A stretch of DNA of 64,000 nt from Pseudeuparius sepicola (GCA_963920635.1 OY987298.1:33449787-33513786); one strand, 5' to 3'; positions 12,831 through 25,805 are shown, numbered from the stretch's first letter. The notes: a model not told the origin generated them from the letters alone. Translations and numbers: made by a program.

Positions 12831-13990
12831 AACCTGCCATGCCTTTGGCAAAACTCGTAAAATCTTTACAAATGGGACGGTTATAAAACCTAGCAAACAT
12901 TTCTGATTTTTGGGCCCAACCAGCCCTCTCCCATATTATCTCAATAGAAATTCCGGGTCTGTAAGCCGCAGATGTACAAGCATGTCTAGTGCTATAACTT
13001 GAAAAAAAATAGAGGTGTCAATACCACTTGCTTCGAGAGTTCCTTTGATCCATTTGCTTAACCTTTGTGTAGAGACTGGGTGAATCGGTTTCTTAACTGT
13101 TAAAATAAGTTGGTTTGTATTAACTGGGCGTATGTCTCTGGTTTTTTATCTCATAAAAATCAATAACTAAAAAGTAGTTAAACAAAGACTTGAGTTTTCC
13201 ATAAAATATGGAATAATTAATAGCGGCCAAAAATTCGTAGAAGATGAAGTTTTGATTCTATCTGTAATCTTAATCTCTATTCTCTCCCGATGGCGAACTA
13301 TGTTTTGTAACCGAATACAGGTAAACGTTTCTAATCGATGGAGAGTAATTAAAGCTAACAATGTGACTAATTTCATAGTTATCTGTTGCATATAAGGCAG
13401 ATAAAAACTCTAATACCGGTTACGGATCAAAAGCGGATTGGTATCTAGATCTTGAAGGACTCTATAGTTATAAACCCTTTAAGAAAACGTTTCAAAATAG
13501 CTTTATCTGAGTTATTTACTTCAAAAATTAAAACTATAGCTGAGCTGCATGCGGCGAATTAAGAGTTGAATATGAACTTCCATTTTAAACTGGTCACTCA
13601 AAAACCTCTTAATTAAATCTAAAGAGTATAAAAATCATGACTTTTAGCTGCGCAGAATAACCTCCACTTTCTCAGATGTAACGAATCTCCAAAGTGAATG
13701 AACTGAGGGATTCTTTGATTGTTTGGTGTCCTATATCTGGAACCCCTCATTTGAGAAAAGCCTGCTCCCTGATAAACTCCCAACCTCCAGGGGAAGCTGC
13801 CTCCAAAGCGGGTGGCACTTCTCTATCTACTGATTCCTGTATGGCCTTGTCGGACGAGATGATCTCCCCTTCTCCTTTTTCATGCGAGGCCTGTGCTGCA
13901 AAGACGACGAAGCCCTTGATGGACCTGGCTTTGGTTCTCCTGGCTTCTTATGGATCAATGACCTAGAAGTCCCCGCTCCTAACGCCTTAT
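12831..13990 (-). pseudogene. Tyrosine recombinase relic (Crypton/DIRS-type)
   Basis: Minus-strand remnants in order: N-terminal SAM-like part (AFLKWGVPDIG, ESLSSFTL) near 13700-13790; KLVTLLALITLHRLETFTCI with IEIKITDRIKTSS near 13250-13380; VSTQRLSKWIKGTLEASGID near 13020-13080; then, after a frameshift, SYSTRHACTSAAYRPGIS and GWAQKSEMFARFYNRPI near 12885-12995. The STRHA arginine and the FYNR tyrosine match the catalytic R-H-x-x-R...Y layout. Stops and frameshifts show it is dead. No reverse transcriptase was seen, so DIRS is not supported over Crypton. Confidence 0.7.
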
Positions 13991-14379
13991 CTTTGGGGTT
14001 CTTAGTTGGTCCGGGAATGATTTACCAAATAAACATTCGTCAATAATTGGACAAGTGTATAAAATTTTTCAAACGTTGCCATCTAGGAATGGTAAAATGG
14101 AATAACGCCGATGAAGTGAAAGTGCATGAAACACATCTGAAATTATTTTGGCAATTGAAATCACAAAGGAAATACGATTATTATACAGCCTGTAATTCAA
14201 ATACATGTTTGCTCAATTCACATTTAAAACTTGTAATTTTTGTTTCATTTTTAAATTCTGATTTGTGTAAAAATAGAATCAATAGGGTCATAGTATAAGA
14301 AGGTAAATCTCATCTGTTCCTTCACTTGTCCTACTATCCATGGAAAGTTCTAAAATAAATATATTTGAGAAAAAAAAAA

Positions 14380-15360
14380 GTGGAATCCATATATGTGTCC
14401 TTCGAGGACGAGATTTGGTCGTGCAGTCATATGCCTGCCCCCCGTCTTTACTGTCATTATTATTATTGGATAAATGTGAAGTCTATGTGTCCTCCATGGG
14501 GGAAATTTGGACATGAAGTCATGTGCCTGCTTCCCTCGCCCCTTTACCACAATAATATTCTACAAACAATACTTCAATACTTATAAATTAAAATTAAAAA
14601 CTGTTATGTACAGATGACATTTATAAATTTAAGGAGGTCTGCAAAAACAACTGATTATTGTAGGTATGGATGTGAAATTATTAAAATTTTTACTGTTTTT
14701 GTTTTTGAATTTGTAAATAACTCAATAAGATTCTCTGTTCCTAGCAATAAACATTAAAGTTGGCTGGGAATAAACCATAAATATATTATTTGTCCTCCAG
14801 AGGGGAAATTTGGTCTTGCGCAGTCATGTGCCAGCTCCCCCTTTGTTCATGTTATCATTGGGTAAATGTGGAGTCCATGTGGACTCTAGAGGGGATACTG
14901 CAGTCATGTGCTTGCTCCCCTCCCCCTTTGTTATCATATAATAATCTGTAAACCACCGACAGAGGGTGTTTACTGTGTTTACTATAAAATAGTATTTTTG
15001 TTGCATGTTATTACGTATTGTGTAAATGTGGAGTCCAAGTGTCCTCCAGAGGGTTAATTTGGACGTGCAGTCATGTGCCTGCTCCCCCCCCCCTCCGTTG
15101 TTACCATATATAATAATCTAATAAACCACTGGCAGAGGGGGTTTACTGTATTTTAATTTATACTGCTTTACCAAATTAATGAAAAATATATAAATGCCAT
15201 TTATAAATTGAAAAAGTTCTAGAAAGAACTAATTATAGATGCATGTGACATAGCTGAATATAGGTAGGTATACCTACAAATATTATCATTAAGCAATTGT
15301 GGAGTTTTATGTGTTCTGCAAGGTGGGGAAATTGGCGTGCAGTCATGTGCCCCCTGCGAT
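14380..15360. repeat. Spaced direct repeats with GTGCAGTCATGTGCCTGCTC core
   Basis: Seven or so imperfect copies of a unit containing GGAGTCCATGTGTCCTCCAG, then ATTTGG, then GTGCAGTCATGTGCCTGCTC and a C-rich tail, near 14395, 14485, 14790, 14865, 15025 and 15305. Spacing varies from about 90 to 300 bp because AT-rich filler of different length separates them. No coding function seen. Confidence 0.65.
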
Positions 15361-15670
15361 CAAGCTAGAATTTTCACTTACTAAGTTATGAACTAGACAT
15401 TAATCTTGCCTTCCTACATTGCAGAATCCTGCGGCTAATCTAAAACACCTTGTATTATCGTTAAAGATTCGTTTTCGGCGTTTCCCGCAGCGAAAATCCG
15501 ACGAAAATCGCGAACAGGATATGACACGTCCGTCGGCAATCTTACAAAATCAAGCACTCAACTCCAACGGTATGTAAGTAGGAATAGATACATTTACCAA
15601 ACGCAACTAGTTTTGTTTCATGATTTTAAAAAGATGTTATTGTTGCCACATTCCATGTTTCCAGCTTTTT

Positions 15671-15690
15671 ATATATATATATATATATAC
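15671..15690. repeat. (TA)n microsatellite
   Basis: About ten TA units, one of several short TA tracts nearby (another near 15864-15874). Confidence 0.8.
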
Positions 15691-16559
15691 CTATGTATAT
15701 ACGCTTTAGGTTATTTTGTAAATATAACTATCTCAAAGCATATACGATATACAAGTCTATAAAAAAAAACTCGTCTTGGTCTCCCCGACCCGCTAATGTA
15801 GAAGCAAAACAAAACTGTGTTATTATTATTACTGCGAGTCATCTATTCATATATCATATCATATATATATATATGGTCAACCCAGATGCTAATTGTGTTT
15901 TACTAAGGAACCCATCTTGTTTGATATCATCTGCATTCAAACAAGGTCGAATTTCCGGATTAATTGTTGGAGGCTACAGAACCAAACAATTTGCTAAACA
16001 TGTATAAGGTTCCAGCGTAGCCTGGCGGGAGTCTTTATCAATTCCTTTAAGCAAAAACTCGGATAAGAGGGCTGCTATTACACGTCTGTATTAACTTCTG
16101 GGCCCTCGATACCGGTTGCTTCATTACCTAATAACTACAAAATTTTTTGCACACTTTGATCTCTGGATGAACTAGGCTCCGAATTTTGCACAGGAATAAA
16201 ATTTATTAAGGGGGCCTCCGAATCTAAAAAAGAAGGAGGTATAAGGTATAATAATACAATACTTACTTGAACTATCCAATATTTGTAGTAACTTGCGTAA
16301 CTTTAACTATTTCTTCTGTTTACGCGTCTTTTTTGATATTCGACCCATCTCGCTTATCCATTTATACGTCCTGACCCGAGCGCACGAAAAATTGCAGTGA
16401 CGAGCCGCGATGGGGTGATCAAGGTTGGCGGAGGTAGGGGCGGAGAGTGGGGAGTCGGGGAGTGTTTTGCTTTTAATTTTCGTGCTGGCCGAGCTGGAAA
16501 AATTGCTACTACAAGTGATTATTTTGTAATTCGAGAACGGCAATACGAAATATAATATC

Positions 16560-17690
16560 CATATTTAGACGATCTCTAATGACGAGGTTTGTTACTCCGA
16601 ACATAGGATTGCATAGGCAATAACAATACGTAGATATACTACACGTTAATGATTTTTCAAAATGTTCTCTATAGTCCACTATGAGAAAACAGAAAACACA
16701 TTGCTTACGACTGCACATATTTAGAAATTGAAAAAGTTGTGTTATTGAAGCCGTCTATGCACTTAGCGCCTGATGTCTCAAATGCCCTCAATGACGATGC
16801 CTCGCGGATACTTTTAAATGAATTGAATAGATATTTACCTGGAATGCGCAATTTGTTCAGCTTATTGATGACAATAAAAACGACTGAGAAACAAATTAAG
16901 GACTTTAGATATTTTCCAATTACAATATACTTAAATAATGTTCACCATGTCACTACAGGGGTGTTACATGAATACAACGGAAAAGTTCTCGCAACTTCTT
17001 AAGTGGCTTCAAGTTTTATAATATTAGTAACGGTTGCTTCTCCGCGACACTTATAAAACAAAAAATGATATTTGTGTCACTACGTGAGTAGAGATATATT
17101 TCTGTAAATCCATTTAAAATGTTTTAAAAGTCGAAATACAAAGTTTAAACAACAAAAAATAATAGTGACGGTGTAAATGTATACAGGGCAAGTCTTTGAC
17201 CCGTACAAACATTTTAACCAGGGCCCAGGGGTAAAGGTGACCCCTGGAGCACGCCCATGAAGATATATTTTTTACAACTCAAACATAAAATTCCCGTTTT
17301 TAGATGCTTTGTTTATATTATCTAAAGAAACATACGATCTAGTCGTAGGTAGGTATAAGTTGCGAAGAGCCTCCAAATTCGGCAATACCTACACGAACAC
17401 AGGCAACCGATCATATATGTGCCGGTTGTTATAAACGGACCGACACGATATGAAAGACCCGAGCATATCCTAATAATAAATTATTACATTGTTGCTTGAG
17501 AACTACAGTGGCTCTAGTGTACGAAAAAAATGGCGACTTATTATAGCTTACAGTTGTTTAGAACAAACAGATGGTAGAATCCCAATTTTCCAAATACTAA
17601 GCGCTAGTTTCATTTTACGTCAATTTGTTGATTGCAACTCGTAGTCTTAAATCTTTTGCTTGTTGAATTTTATGCTTGCTTAAAGTATCT
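16560..17690. other. Unassigned stretch with one 87-codon open frame
   Basis: The plus-strand frame at 16739-17002 includes ALNDDASRILLNELNRYLPG and shows amino-acid-like composition, but I recognise no family and see no clear splice context. It may be a transposon fragment. The flanks are AT-rich. Confidence 0.3.
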
Positions 17691-19019
17691 TGAACAAAAA
17701 GACTAAAAGTCCATAATTTGGAAGGAAAAAAAGGTAAAATATACGATCAATAATTTTTGTAACAGAAACAAAGCAATCTAATTTTAGATTTTAATATAAA
17801 CGCTCATATTTTAATCATTTCCAAGTATGGTATCATGTGTATCGCTCTCATAAGTATTTGGACCAACATTATATTAAAGACTCAAGCATGAAGTCATAAT
17901 TTCATTGTTGTTTGCGAACTGGAGTAGCTCTAGACACAGAGAAGACCAGAATACAGAGAGTCGATCTTGTCAAATATATGTCAAATAAAACCCAACTTTT
18001 ACGTAATTTTTTACACACCCTATAAGGTCGTTCAGATAAACTATGAAGTAGACTGCGTACTTCATTTATTATAGATTAATTTAAAACTGAGAAAGAAAAT
18101 CCACAGTGACTTACAATGGATTAATTACCGTTTAAAGTACGTTCTTTCTACGCTAACGAATTGTCTTTGCGGTCGGTATTTCGCAGTTTTGTCATAATAC
18201 AGTTTTTATAGGTATATTTGTTTGTAAAAACATGAAATTTTCATTCACATAAAGAAAATCGTATGCAAAGACCATTACGAGAATTGCAGAAGAATAAACA
18301 CTATTTTGGAATTACGGAATGATCTATTCAACCAGTTGAAGAAGCAAGAGCATTTTTCAAAACTGATAACCTGTTTGCTTCTTGAATTTGTAAAAAAATT
18401 GTGCTTACTTAAAATACCTTGAACAAAAAACTATTTACCGTAGGTACTGTAAAAGTCCATCATTTCGGAGGAAGAAAGTTATAATAAACGATTAATAATT
18501 TTTGCAACAGAAACAAAGAAATCTACTTTGGGATTTTAACATAAACGCTCATTTTTTAAACATTTCCAAATGGTATCAGGTGTGGGGTGGCTTTTTTCAG
18601 ATCAACTCTCATGAGTATCTGGACCTCCGAAGATATTTGATCGGAGATCTGGACCAACACTGTATTAAAGACTCCAGCATGATCTCATAATTTCATTGTT
18701 GTCTGCGAACTGGAGATGCGCTAGTACACGCTACTTATGGTTATTGAGGGTATTCTGTGGTTATAGATATGCCAGTTTGTGATGTTTAGAATGTGCCATA
18801 TTTTAAATATTCAGCTTACGTTCTTTTTATGGTAACGAATATTGTCTTGTCGGTCAGTATTTCGCAGTTTATCATATTAACACAGTGTTTATAGGTAGCT
18901 TTGTTTGCGAAAACATGAAATTTCTTTTCACATAAAGAAAATCGTATGCACAGAAATAATAAGAAGCGCAACGCCCATATAAAATTGCGTGACCAGTTTT
19001 CGTGTGCTTACCTTGAAGC

Positions 19020-19037
19020 CCCCCCCCCCCCCCCCCC
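19020..19037. repeat. Poly-C tract
   Basis: Uninterrupted run of about 18 C. Similar C runs occur at 28293-28306 and 28728-28739. Lengths in such runs are unreliable in assemblies. Confidence 0.8.
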
Positions 19038-19431
19038 GTTGCCCCCACTCGCTATAGTCGCCTAGCGACCACGGATTTTTACAACTTGTTTATGTTTTCG
19101 GGAACACTGATCCCTCTACAACCGGCTAACGGTACAATTTTATATATTTTATATTTTACTGGAAGGATAGGTATGTATTTTTTTGTCGCGGACGCTTTTC
19201 GGGCCGCGTTTTCGGCTACGCTGCGTCCCTTATTATTCCTCTTATTATTCCTCACTCAACGGCACAGACCATTACGAGAATTGCAGAAGAACAAACACTA
19301 TTTTGGAATTACGGGATGATCTATTCAACCAGTTGAAGAAGCAAGAGCATTTTCAAAACTGGTAACCTAAAATTGTTTGCTTCTTGAATTTGTACGAAAT
19401 TTTGTGCTTACTTAAAGTACCTACCTTGAAC

Positions 19432-20755
19432 CAGGGCCGTGTTAAGGGGGGGGCGAAGGGGGTGTTCGCCCCGGGCGCCCTATTCAAGGGGGCGCCAAAA
19501 TCAACAAAGGCGCTAGTACTAATAATTTACTGTCAAAAAACATTATTTTTTTTTTTATTTTTCAGTTTTCTACCGATTTTTATTTTTCTAGGACGATGAT
19601 TTTGCATACAACTACTGAAATTTTTGTAAGTTGTGAATTCGGAACTTGTCTACGTCTACCGATGTCTATGCGTTGTGGAATATTTTAATTGATTTCGCTA
19701 TTCTCCCCGAGATGACGCGGTGGCGGCCGGCGCTTGACGATTTGACGTTTACGCGAATCGTTGTAAAAAGGATTGTTCGGTAAATAAAGAACCCAACGTA
19801 TTAGTTAAATAGAGGAATCGATATCGACATAGATTTTTGGTTTCTGGATACTAATCGTAAATTAGTTGGCAAGTACAATAACAATAAGTACTTGTACATT
19901 CATATTACTGAATCCTGAATCTGTAGCATCTAAGGAAACCCTGTTTTAATGAAGACTTGGTTTTGTTGAACTTGAATTTTAATATAATATTATCGCTCAA
20001 TTCTGGATATGGCAAATATCGAATGTACTAAACAATCACACACTGTGTTTAGAATAACGTAGCAACCTGGTGGTTTCTATTGTGGCAAATTTTCGTATCT
20101 TGTAAATTGTAAAAATGTTCTTTCTGGTATATGAGGTTCTGCTTTCTGGTGCAAAATAAAATGTAAAAATTAAAAGTTATTTGCTCTTGTGAAGTATAAA
20201 TGAAAAATATGTAACTAAACTAAAATCGTTCTTTAACTGTACAATAGATTGTGACAGGTAAATATTTAAAGTCCCTAGAATTCTGTAAGCGGCGGCCATA
20301 TTGATATTATTGATAGGTACCATTGATTAAGGTACGAATTCCTTATTCAATGTAGGTACCTAACAGAGGACAGGACCGCAATCAACAGAATTTACGTTTG
20401 ACGCGCACGAATTCTAAATTTGAGTAGATAGAAATTAACATTAAACTCTGTTCTTTGAAGTACATAAAAAGGCTATAGTTATAGTTTCTGTATTCTAAGT
20501 TAGGTTAGAACCATATATAATATCAAGGTTAGGCCTCTGTAACAAGAATTGACATTTCTGCCAGACATGCTAAATACGCACCTGGCTGGAGGCGCCTAAA
20601 ACAATTATGCCAATTATTGTAATTTCTGGTGTACAGTTAAAGAGAGATTTTAGTATATATATTTAATTTAATTTAATTAATATAATTTTGATTTGGGGGG
20701 GGGGCGCCAAAAAAGAACTTTGCCCCGGGCAAATTTTTACCTTAACACGGCCCTG
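19432..20755. mobile_element. hAT-like non-autonomous element with 8-bp target site duplication
   Basis: The ends CAGGGCCGTGTTAAGG and its reverse complement are identical over 16 bp. The element is flanked by the direct repeat CCTTGAAC at 19424-19431 and 20756-20763. An 8-bp duplication with CAGGG ends fits the hAT superfamily. Just inside both ends is a GC-rich block with GGGGGCGCC and CCCCGGGC. The 1.3 kb interior shows no transposase frame. Confidence 0.85.
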
Positions 20756-21524
20756 CCTTGAACAAAAAACTATCTACCCTAGGTACTATAAAAGCCCATC
20801 ATTTCCGAGGAAAAAAGTTATAATATGCGATTAATCATTTTTGCAACAGAAACAGAAAGATCTACTTTGGGATTTTAATATAAACGCACATTTTTTAAAC
20901 ACTTCCAAATTAAATGGTATCAGGTGTGGGGTGGCATTTTCAGACCAACTCTCATGAGTATCTGGACCACCGGATCTGGACCTGGACCAACACTGTATTC
21001 AAGACTCAAGCATGATGTCATAATTTCATTGTTGTTTGCGAACTGGAGACGCGCTAGTGTATGCTATTTATGGTTATTGGGGATATTCTGTGGTTATATG
21101 TATGACAGTTTCTGATGTTTAGAATATCCCATATTTTAAATATTCAGCTTACGTTCTTTTTTACGGTAATGAATTGTCTTCGCGGTCAGTATTTCTCAGT
21201 TTTATTTTGGATATTAAATTCGTTATAACAGACATATTGGCATGTTTTTGTTTTATAAAAGATTCTGCAACAATGATGTGTTTAGCGTTAAACCACCCTC
21301 TCAATTTTCTTCAACGTATGGCGACAGTATGGAACACTGCACAAGTCTTTCATACAGTGTTGGTCTGGTTATGGCGAAGTGATGCTTTTACCTTTTTATA
21401 CGTTTTTGCCGTTTGTTTAGTGTGTTCGGTGTTACAGCTGATTTACATTTAGTTGAAATGTTCTTGGGATATTTAAAATGGGATAGCTAAAGCCTTGCTT
21501 ATGGATATTCTAGTTAGACAATGG

Positions 21525-22310
21525 GTGGAATGCATAAAAAGTAGTAGGTGCTAATGATTCACCAAAAAGTATCTACTTTGTAGCATTTTCCTTATATCTT
21601 TGCCTTTGCATAGAAGCATCTGCTTCACTCGAGAAGAACATACTACACTGTACGGCAAAACAGAAGTATCTACTACTGAGCTGAAGTATCTACTTCGTGC
21701 GGTGCGCGCATGACGTGTCAAGCATTTTCTAAATTTTACAATTACCTTACTAGAATCACCTAAACTTCTTAAAAATACCTCCATTTTTCGAGTGAGCGAC
21801 AAGGCTCCACCTTTTGTTTCTATATAGGATCATCATAATTATTAAGAAAATAATGTGCAAGCCACTCTACATTCTCTCTATTGAACCTGAAATACCAAAT
21901 TGTGAAATTAACTTAATTTTATACAAATTAGGCATTTATAGATATTATAAAACTGCACAATTTACGATAATTACCTATAAATAATTTACGATATATGTCA
22001 TCATTGTATCGTCTCATTTTGATTGTATACTTTTCTGCGACACACATATTCATAAAAATTTAAAAAAGCACTTAATTTGCGGTGGCCGAAGTTTCTGAAA
22101 CACCAACTTCGCTTAGACTGGAGTAAATACTACTAAACTAGTAGATACTTCTAAAGCATAGTACCTTCTTCTATATACCAAGTACATAGTAGTAGCATGT
22201 ACTATGGAGAGTAGTAAATGCTTCGTTCTTATAGTAGAAACTTCATAAATGTAGTACTTACTTGAAGCATTAGCATCTACTACTTTTTATGCATTCCACC
22301 CAGTGTCTGA
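21525..22310. mobile_element. Long-TIR element with AGTATCTACTT subrepeats
   Basis: The left end contains TGGGTGGAATGCATAAAAAG (21532 on), mirrored at 22283-22302; outside this GTTAGACA and TGTCTGA continue the match imperfectly. Within both arms a short motif of the form AAGTATCTACTTC / GTAGATACTT recurs about ten times. No coding sequence. Confidence 0.7.
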
Positions 22311-24203
22311 CCCTGGCATACAGTAGATGAAAATACCAAAAGTCCCCGGGTCAAAACAATACTATATGCAAAATTGAATCTGATAAAATTTTGAACAAAA
22401 TAGTGTCTGTTCATTTTTTTTCTTTCCCTAACCGTTTTCGAGTCATAAGCCTCTCATTTAATATCTCGTACCTTATAAACCATTTTATACTCAGAAACGA
22501 AGTTCAGAAAACGAAATAATTGTCTTCAAAATGGAATATGATAAGAAAAGTTAAATCCGCCTATTAGTTCAAAAGTTTCACCTTTTTCACCCTTAATTTT
22601 GTCCATAAGATAAACTGGTAAGTGCCGTTGGTCGACCGCAGTGTGGCCAATTTAGTGACCTTCAGTGCTCCCACAAAATCCGTTGTTGAAGTAAATGTCA
22701 GATTGTTTTGTTGGCCTCAAATGCCTTAAAGATCATATACCTTCTGTATAGGAAAAACTACATCACAACCTACTATACTCTAATTGTAAGTTTGAGATCT
22801 TCGCGTCCGCGCAATCTTCGCCGGCGCTTAGACTGAGGTTCTCGCGTGTCAGCTTAGATTCCGCGAACTGTACTTTCTTGATTTCAAGACAAACTGCTTT
22901 CTGTGTAGAATACTAATTGACGGCGACGGTGACTTCAAAAGAAGAAAAAGCCTTCAGTAAATGCCGAAAATGATGGTCTGTTCGAATTATTAATACTAGG
23001 CACAAAACACTTGGCCTTAAAATCAAAAGTACGCGAAAATCTCAAACAGAATCGCCGCCTTTTGTAGCTTGTGAACCTGAATATTATTGACCCTGCGGTG
23101 TAGTTCTTCCCACATAAATGTATGAACTTTAAGAGATTTTAAGCCAACAGTCGTCAATACGTTGATCAAATATTATAACACACTTTTCCGCCATATACTT
23201 AGTTATATCAGAATGAATGTTGTGATAACACTGAAGGACATTATGAATTTTGCAAATATGTAGATATACCTATCTTTTGATGTAATAGACCGATTTAATT
23301 TTTTCATATACCATTTTAAAGACAATTTTATTTTCTGCAACTCGGTTTCTGAGCACTTTTGCAAAAAATATAATGGTTTAGAAGGACCAGATATTAAATG
23401 TCCAAAACCCAGGCATTTGGTATAAAAAGTACTTTTGAAAAATAACAGTTTTCAACGGGTTTTAATACGAAAAAGGTCAGGGACTGGAAACAATCAATAG
23501 ATACCATTTTCTTCCAAGTCTTGTCAGATTTAATTTTGTATACATAAAAAAATATTGGTTTAGATAGGGCCAACCATTATTGAGATATAAGCTGCTGGAC
23601 AAGAAGTGCTGGTCACTAGGGGCTGATATCTCTAACGTCCAGTATTCCACATATCATTATATATCAAATACTTATTTTTGTCCTAAAGAATATAGGGTGG
23701 TAAAATATTCGACAATGATCTATCGCTCTTTCGTGGTCTTAGCATAACTAAAATGGTAGTTTGTACGACAACTGTGGATACCTATGTTGTCCATTTAGCA
23801 TGATGATGAGGGTTGTAGTTGTTGTTCGAGGGCGATATGGACATTATTCCACTCGAGTGGAATTCAAGGGCTGCTTCATTTTCCACAACACATCAACACG
23901 GGCAGGAGAAAGTTTAACTGTGATCGGTTGATTTCTATCTTACCTAGGATGGATATGAAATGATGGCCATTAAGTTAATTGGAATTGACTATTTATCCAT
24001 TCTGTAGATTGTGAAGAAAATGACAAATATCCACGCGGGAATAGAAAAACTTGTTGTTAAGGGAGTGCTTACGGTTTTCCCGAACGTTAATGCTGTTGTT
24101 TCTATGCTGTGCTCCTATACCTAAAACCTACGTATGTTTTTATGATCTTGTATATAGGTATCTACTTAATATTTAATATGGGTACATATTTATAACAACT
24201 ATT

Positions 24204-24402
24204 GGTAGTGGCAAAGTTTACAGAATATTCTGTAAACTGGCAGTGGTATGTAATCATTAAGAAACCAAATTAGATCCAAGTTCGAAAATTTGTTAATAGT
24301 TCAGACCAAAGATATTATTCGACCTGTTAGGTAAGTTTTTTTAATTGTTTTATCTAGGTAATATCAAAGTTTACAGAATAAAAATTCTGTAAACTTTGGT
24401 AA
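24204..24402. repeat. Pair of near-identical hairpins, AGTTTACAGAAT arms
   Basis: The first hairpin is a perfect palindrome AGTTTACAGAAT/ATTCTGTAAACT at 24207-24230. The second has the same arms extended to CAAAGTTTACAGAAT with a 3-base loop (24366-24400). They are about 160 bp apart, so they may be the two ends of one small element. Confidence 0.6.
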
Positions 24403-24472
24403 TATAGGCTATTTTAAAATCAGGATTGTAATTATTGTGATGTTTTCTAGTAGGCGGTGATAATAAAAAATT

Positions 24473-24499
24473 ATAAATAAATAAATAAATAAATAAATA
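24473..24499. repeat. (ATAA)n microsatellite
   Basis: About six to seven tandem AAAT/ATAA units in an AT-rich stretch. Confidence 0.85.
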
Positions 24500-25805
24500 A
24501 CAATACATAAATGGTTTATGTAGTTTTAATTGTATTGTAAGAAAGCATTAACCAACTTTATAACCAGGTTTGCAAGAAATTGCATTCGAATATGATACAA
24601 AACCTGTTTAATTTTCTATATTGCGCTTATCTATTGCTAAGGCCATGATATGGCGAAAAGCTATTTTCAAATCAAATTGGTATACTTACGTCTTCTCATT
24701 CAGCGTTTCGCTCGAATGGATACAAGGATTTCAACGTTGTAGTAAAGGCGTGTTTTATATTTTTTATGCAAATGCCTTAAGTACAATGTAATAAATAAAC
24801 GAGGCAATGGTGCATGAGATGATTTTTAAAACAAGGAAATAGAATTAGTGTTATAATAACTACTAATGTATGTACGTGTGTGAAAACTAGGAAATTTTTA
24901 TATAAGATATAATATAGTTCTGCGTCTTTGCACCTATACCTGTGCCAGTAAGTTCGTTGCTTACGAACTGGAATTGACATAAACTATATTATAAATAATA
25001 GAGTGCCCTACTCCCGATATCATTATGTAAGCTGGAGACTCCATGAGTAAAAATAAAATAAACATATATAAGAATATTTACTTAATTGTCCAATTTAGGT
25101 AATTCCTAGACCCTGACTTTTCTTTGGCTATCGGCCTTGTTTCCTTACAAGGAAGAATGCAGGCAGGAAGTTAGCATTGAAAAAATGTAGGTTACCAGAA
25201 GCGGCAAAGGATAAGCAAACTATTTAAAGACATTAATTTAATTGAAAAAATCTTGTAATCTAGGGAACATTATATTGCTGGCTTAACATTATCTCTTATA
25301 TGGATCAATTAAACCGCTAAAGCAATACTGACAATCGAAAATGTTTTATGCATAAGGTAGATTAAGTCGTAAATCACGACAGTCACATTTACTGCGGACT
25401 CTGGATATATTTTTGAAGCGTGTATTTCCAACATTTCAAGTTGGCCTCATGCTCATATAATATTATAAATAAGATAAACTGCTTGAAGCCATGTGAACTA
25501 GGTATGTTTTCAATAATTATTGTGCAAAATATTTCAAACAGAAGTTTTATAAAAGTTTGTAAAAATAGGTACAGAGATCAAGCATATTATATTCATGAAT
25601 TTGAGAAAAGGTTTACACCAGCTATATCGTAGTGATTGATTGAGGAGCGTCTTTGACTTCCCTACCCTACACTGATTCTACAAATTGTACCTACTAATAG
25701 GATTTAGCATTTTTTATGTTTACAGTTTCTTTGATATCTCTTCAAAATTAGTGGAAAAATACTGTGAAATGGCTCAAAATGTTTAGTACAGAAATTTTTT
25801 TCAAA

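Larger units (their letters stand above)
12588..16556. mobile_element. Terminally inverted element carrying a tyrosine-recombinase relic
   Basis: Left end 12588-12633 (TATATTTCGTATTGCCGTTC) and right end about 16508-16556 are inverted copies that continue to the shared CTACAAGTGATTATTTTGTA. The right subterminal block 16395-16507 matches, in inverse, the interior of the 12251-12587 MITE. Inside lie a tyrosine-recombinase relic and a set of local repeats at 14390-15350. Whether the recombinase belongs to this element or lies in it by nesting is not settled. Confidence 0.55.
17475..21170 (+). repeat. Locally repeated ~0.7-1 kb family, third copy split by a hAT element
   Basis: Three direct copies, recognised by AACAGAAACAAAG near 17765, 18509 and 20846 and by GGTATCAGGTGTGGGGTGGC near 18571 and 20918. 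They are preceded by GACCATTACGAGAATTGCAG near 18270 and 19268. Removing the inserted hAT element brings copies 2 and 3 to about 1 kb apart. An inverted copy lies at 34790-35200, and a fragment at 51300-51420. No intact frame. Confidence 0.6.
22311..25805. other. Intergenic stretch downstream of receptor A
   Basis: No gene recognised. Holds two short perfect hairpins (24204-24237 and 24366-24402) and an ATAA microsatellite (24473-24499). The part nearest 25805 is the presumed 3' untranslated region of receptor A; I saw no clear AATAAA there. Confidence 0.5.

Noticed and set aside
13694..13966. 90-codon plus-strand frame as a gene
   Set aside because: It is the shadow of the minus-strand tyrosine recombinase N-terminal region.
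16739..17002. 87-codon frame as a host gene
   Set aside because: No family recognised and no exon partners; listed only as part of an unassigned stretch.
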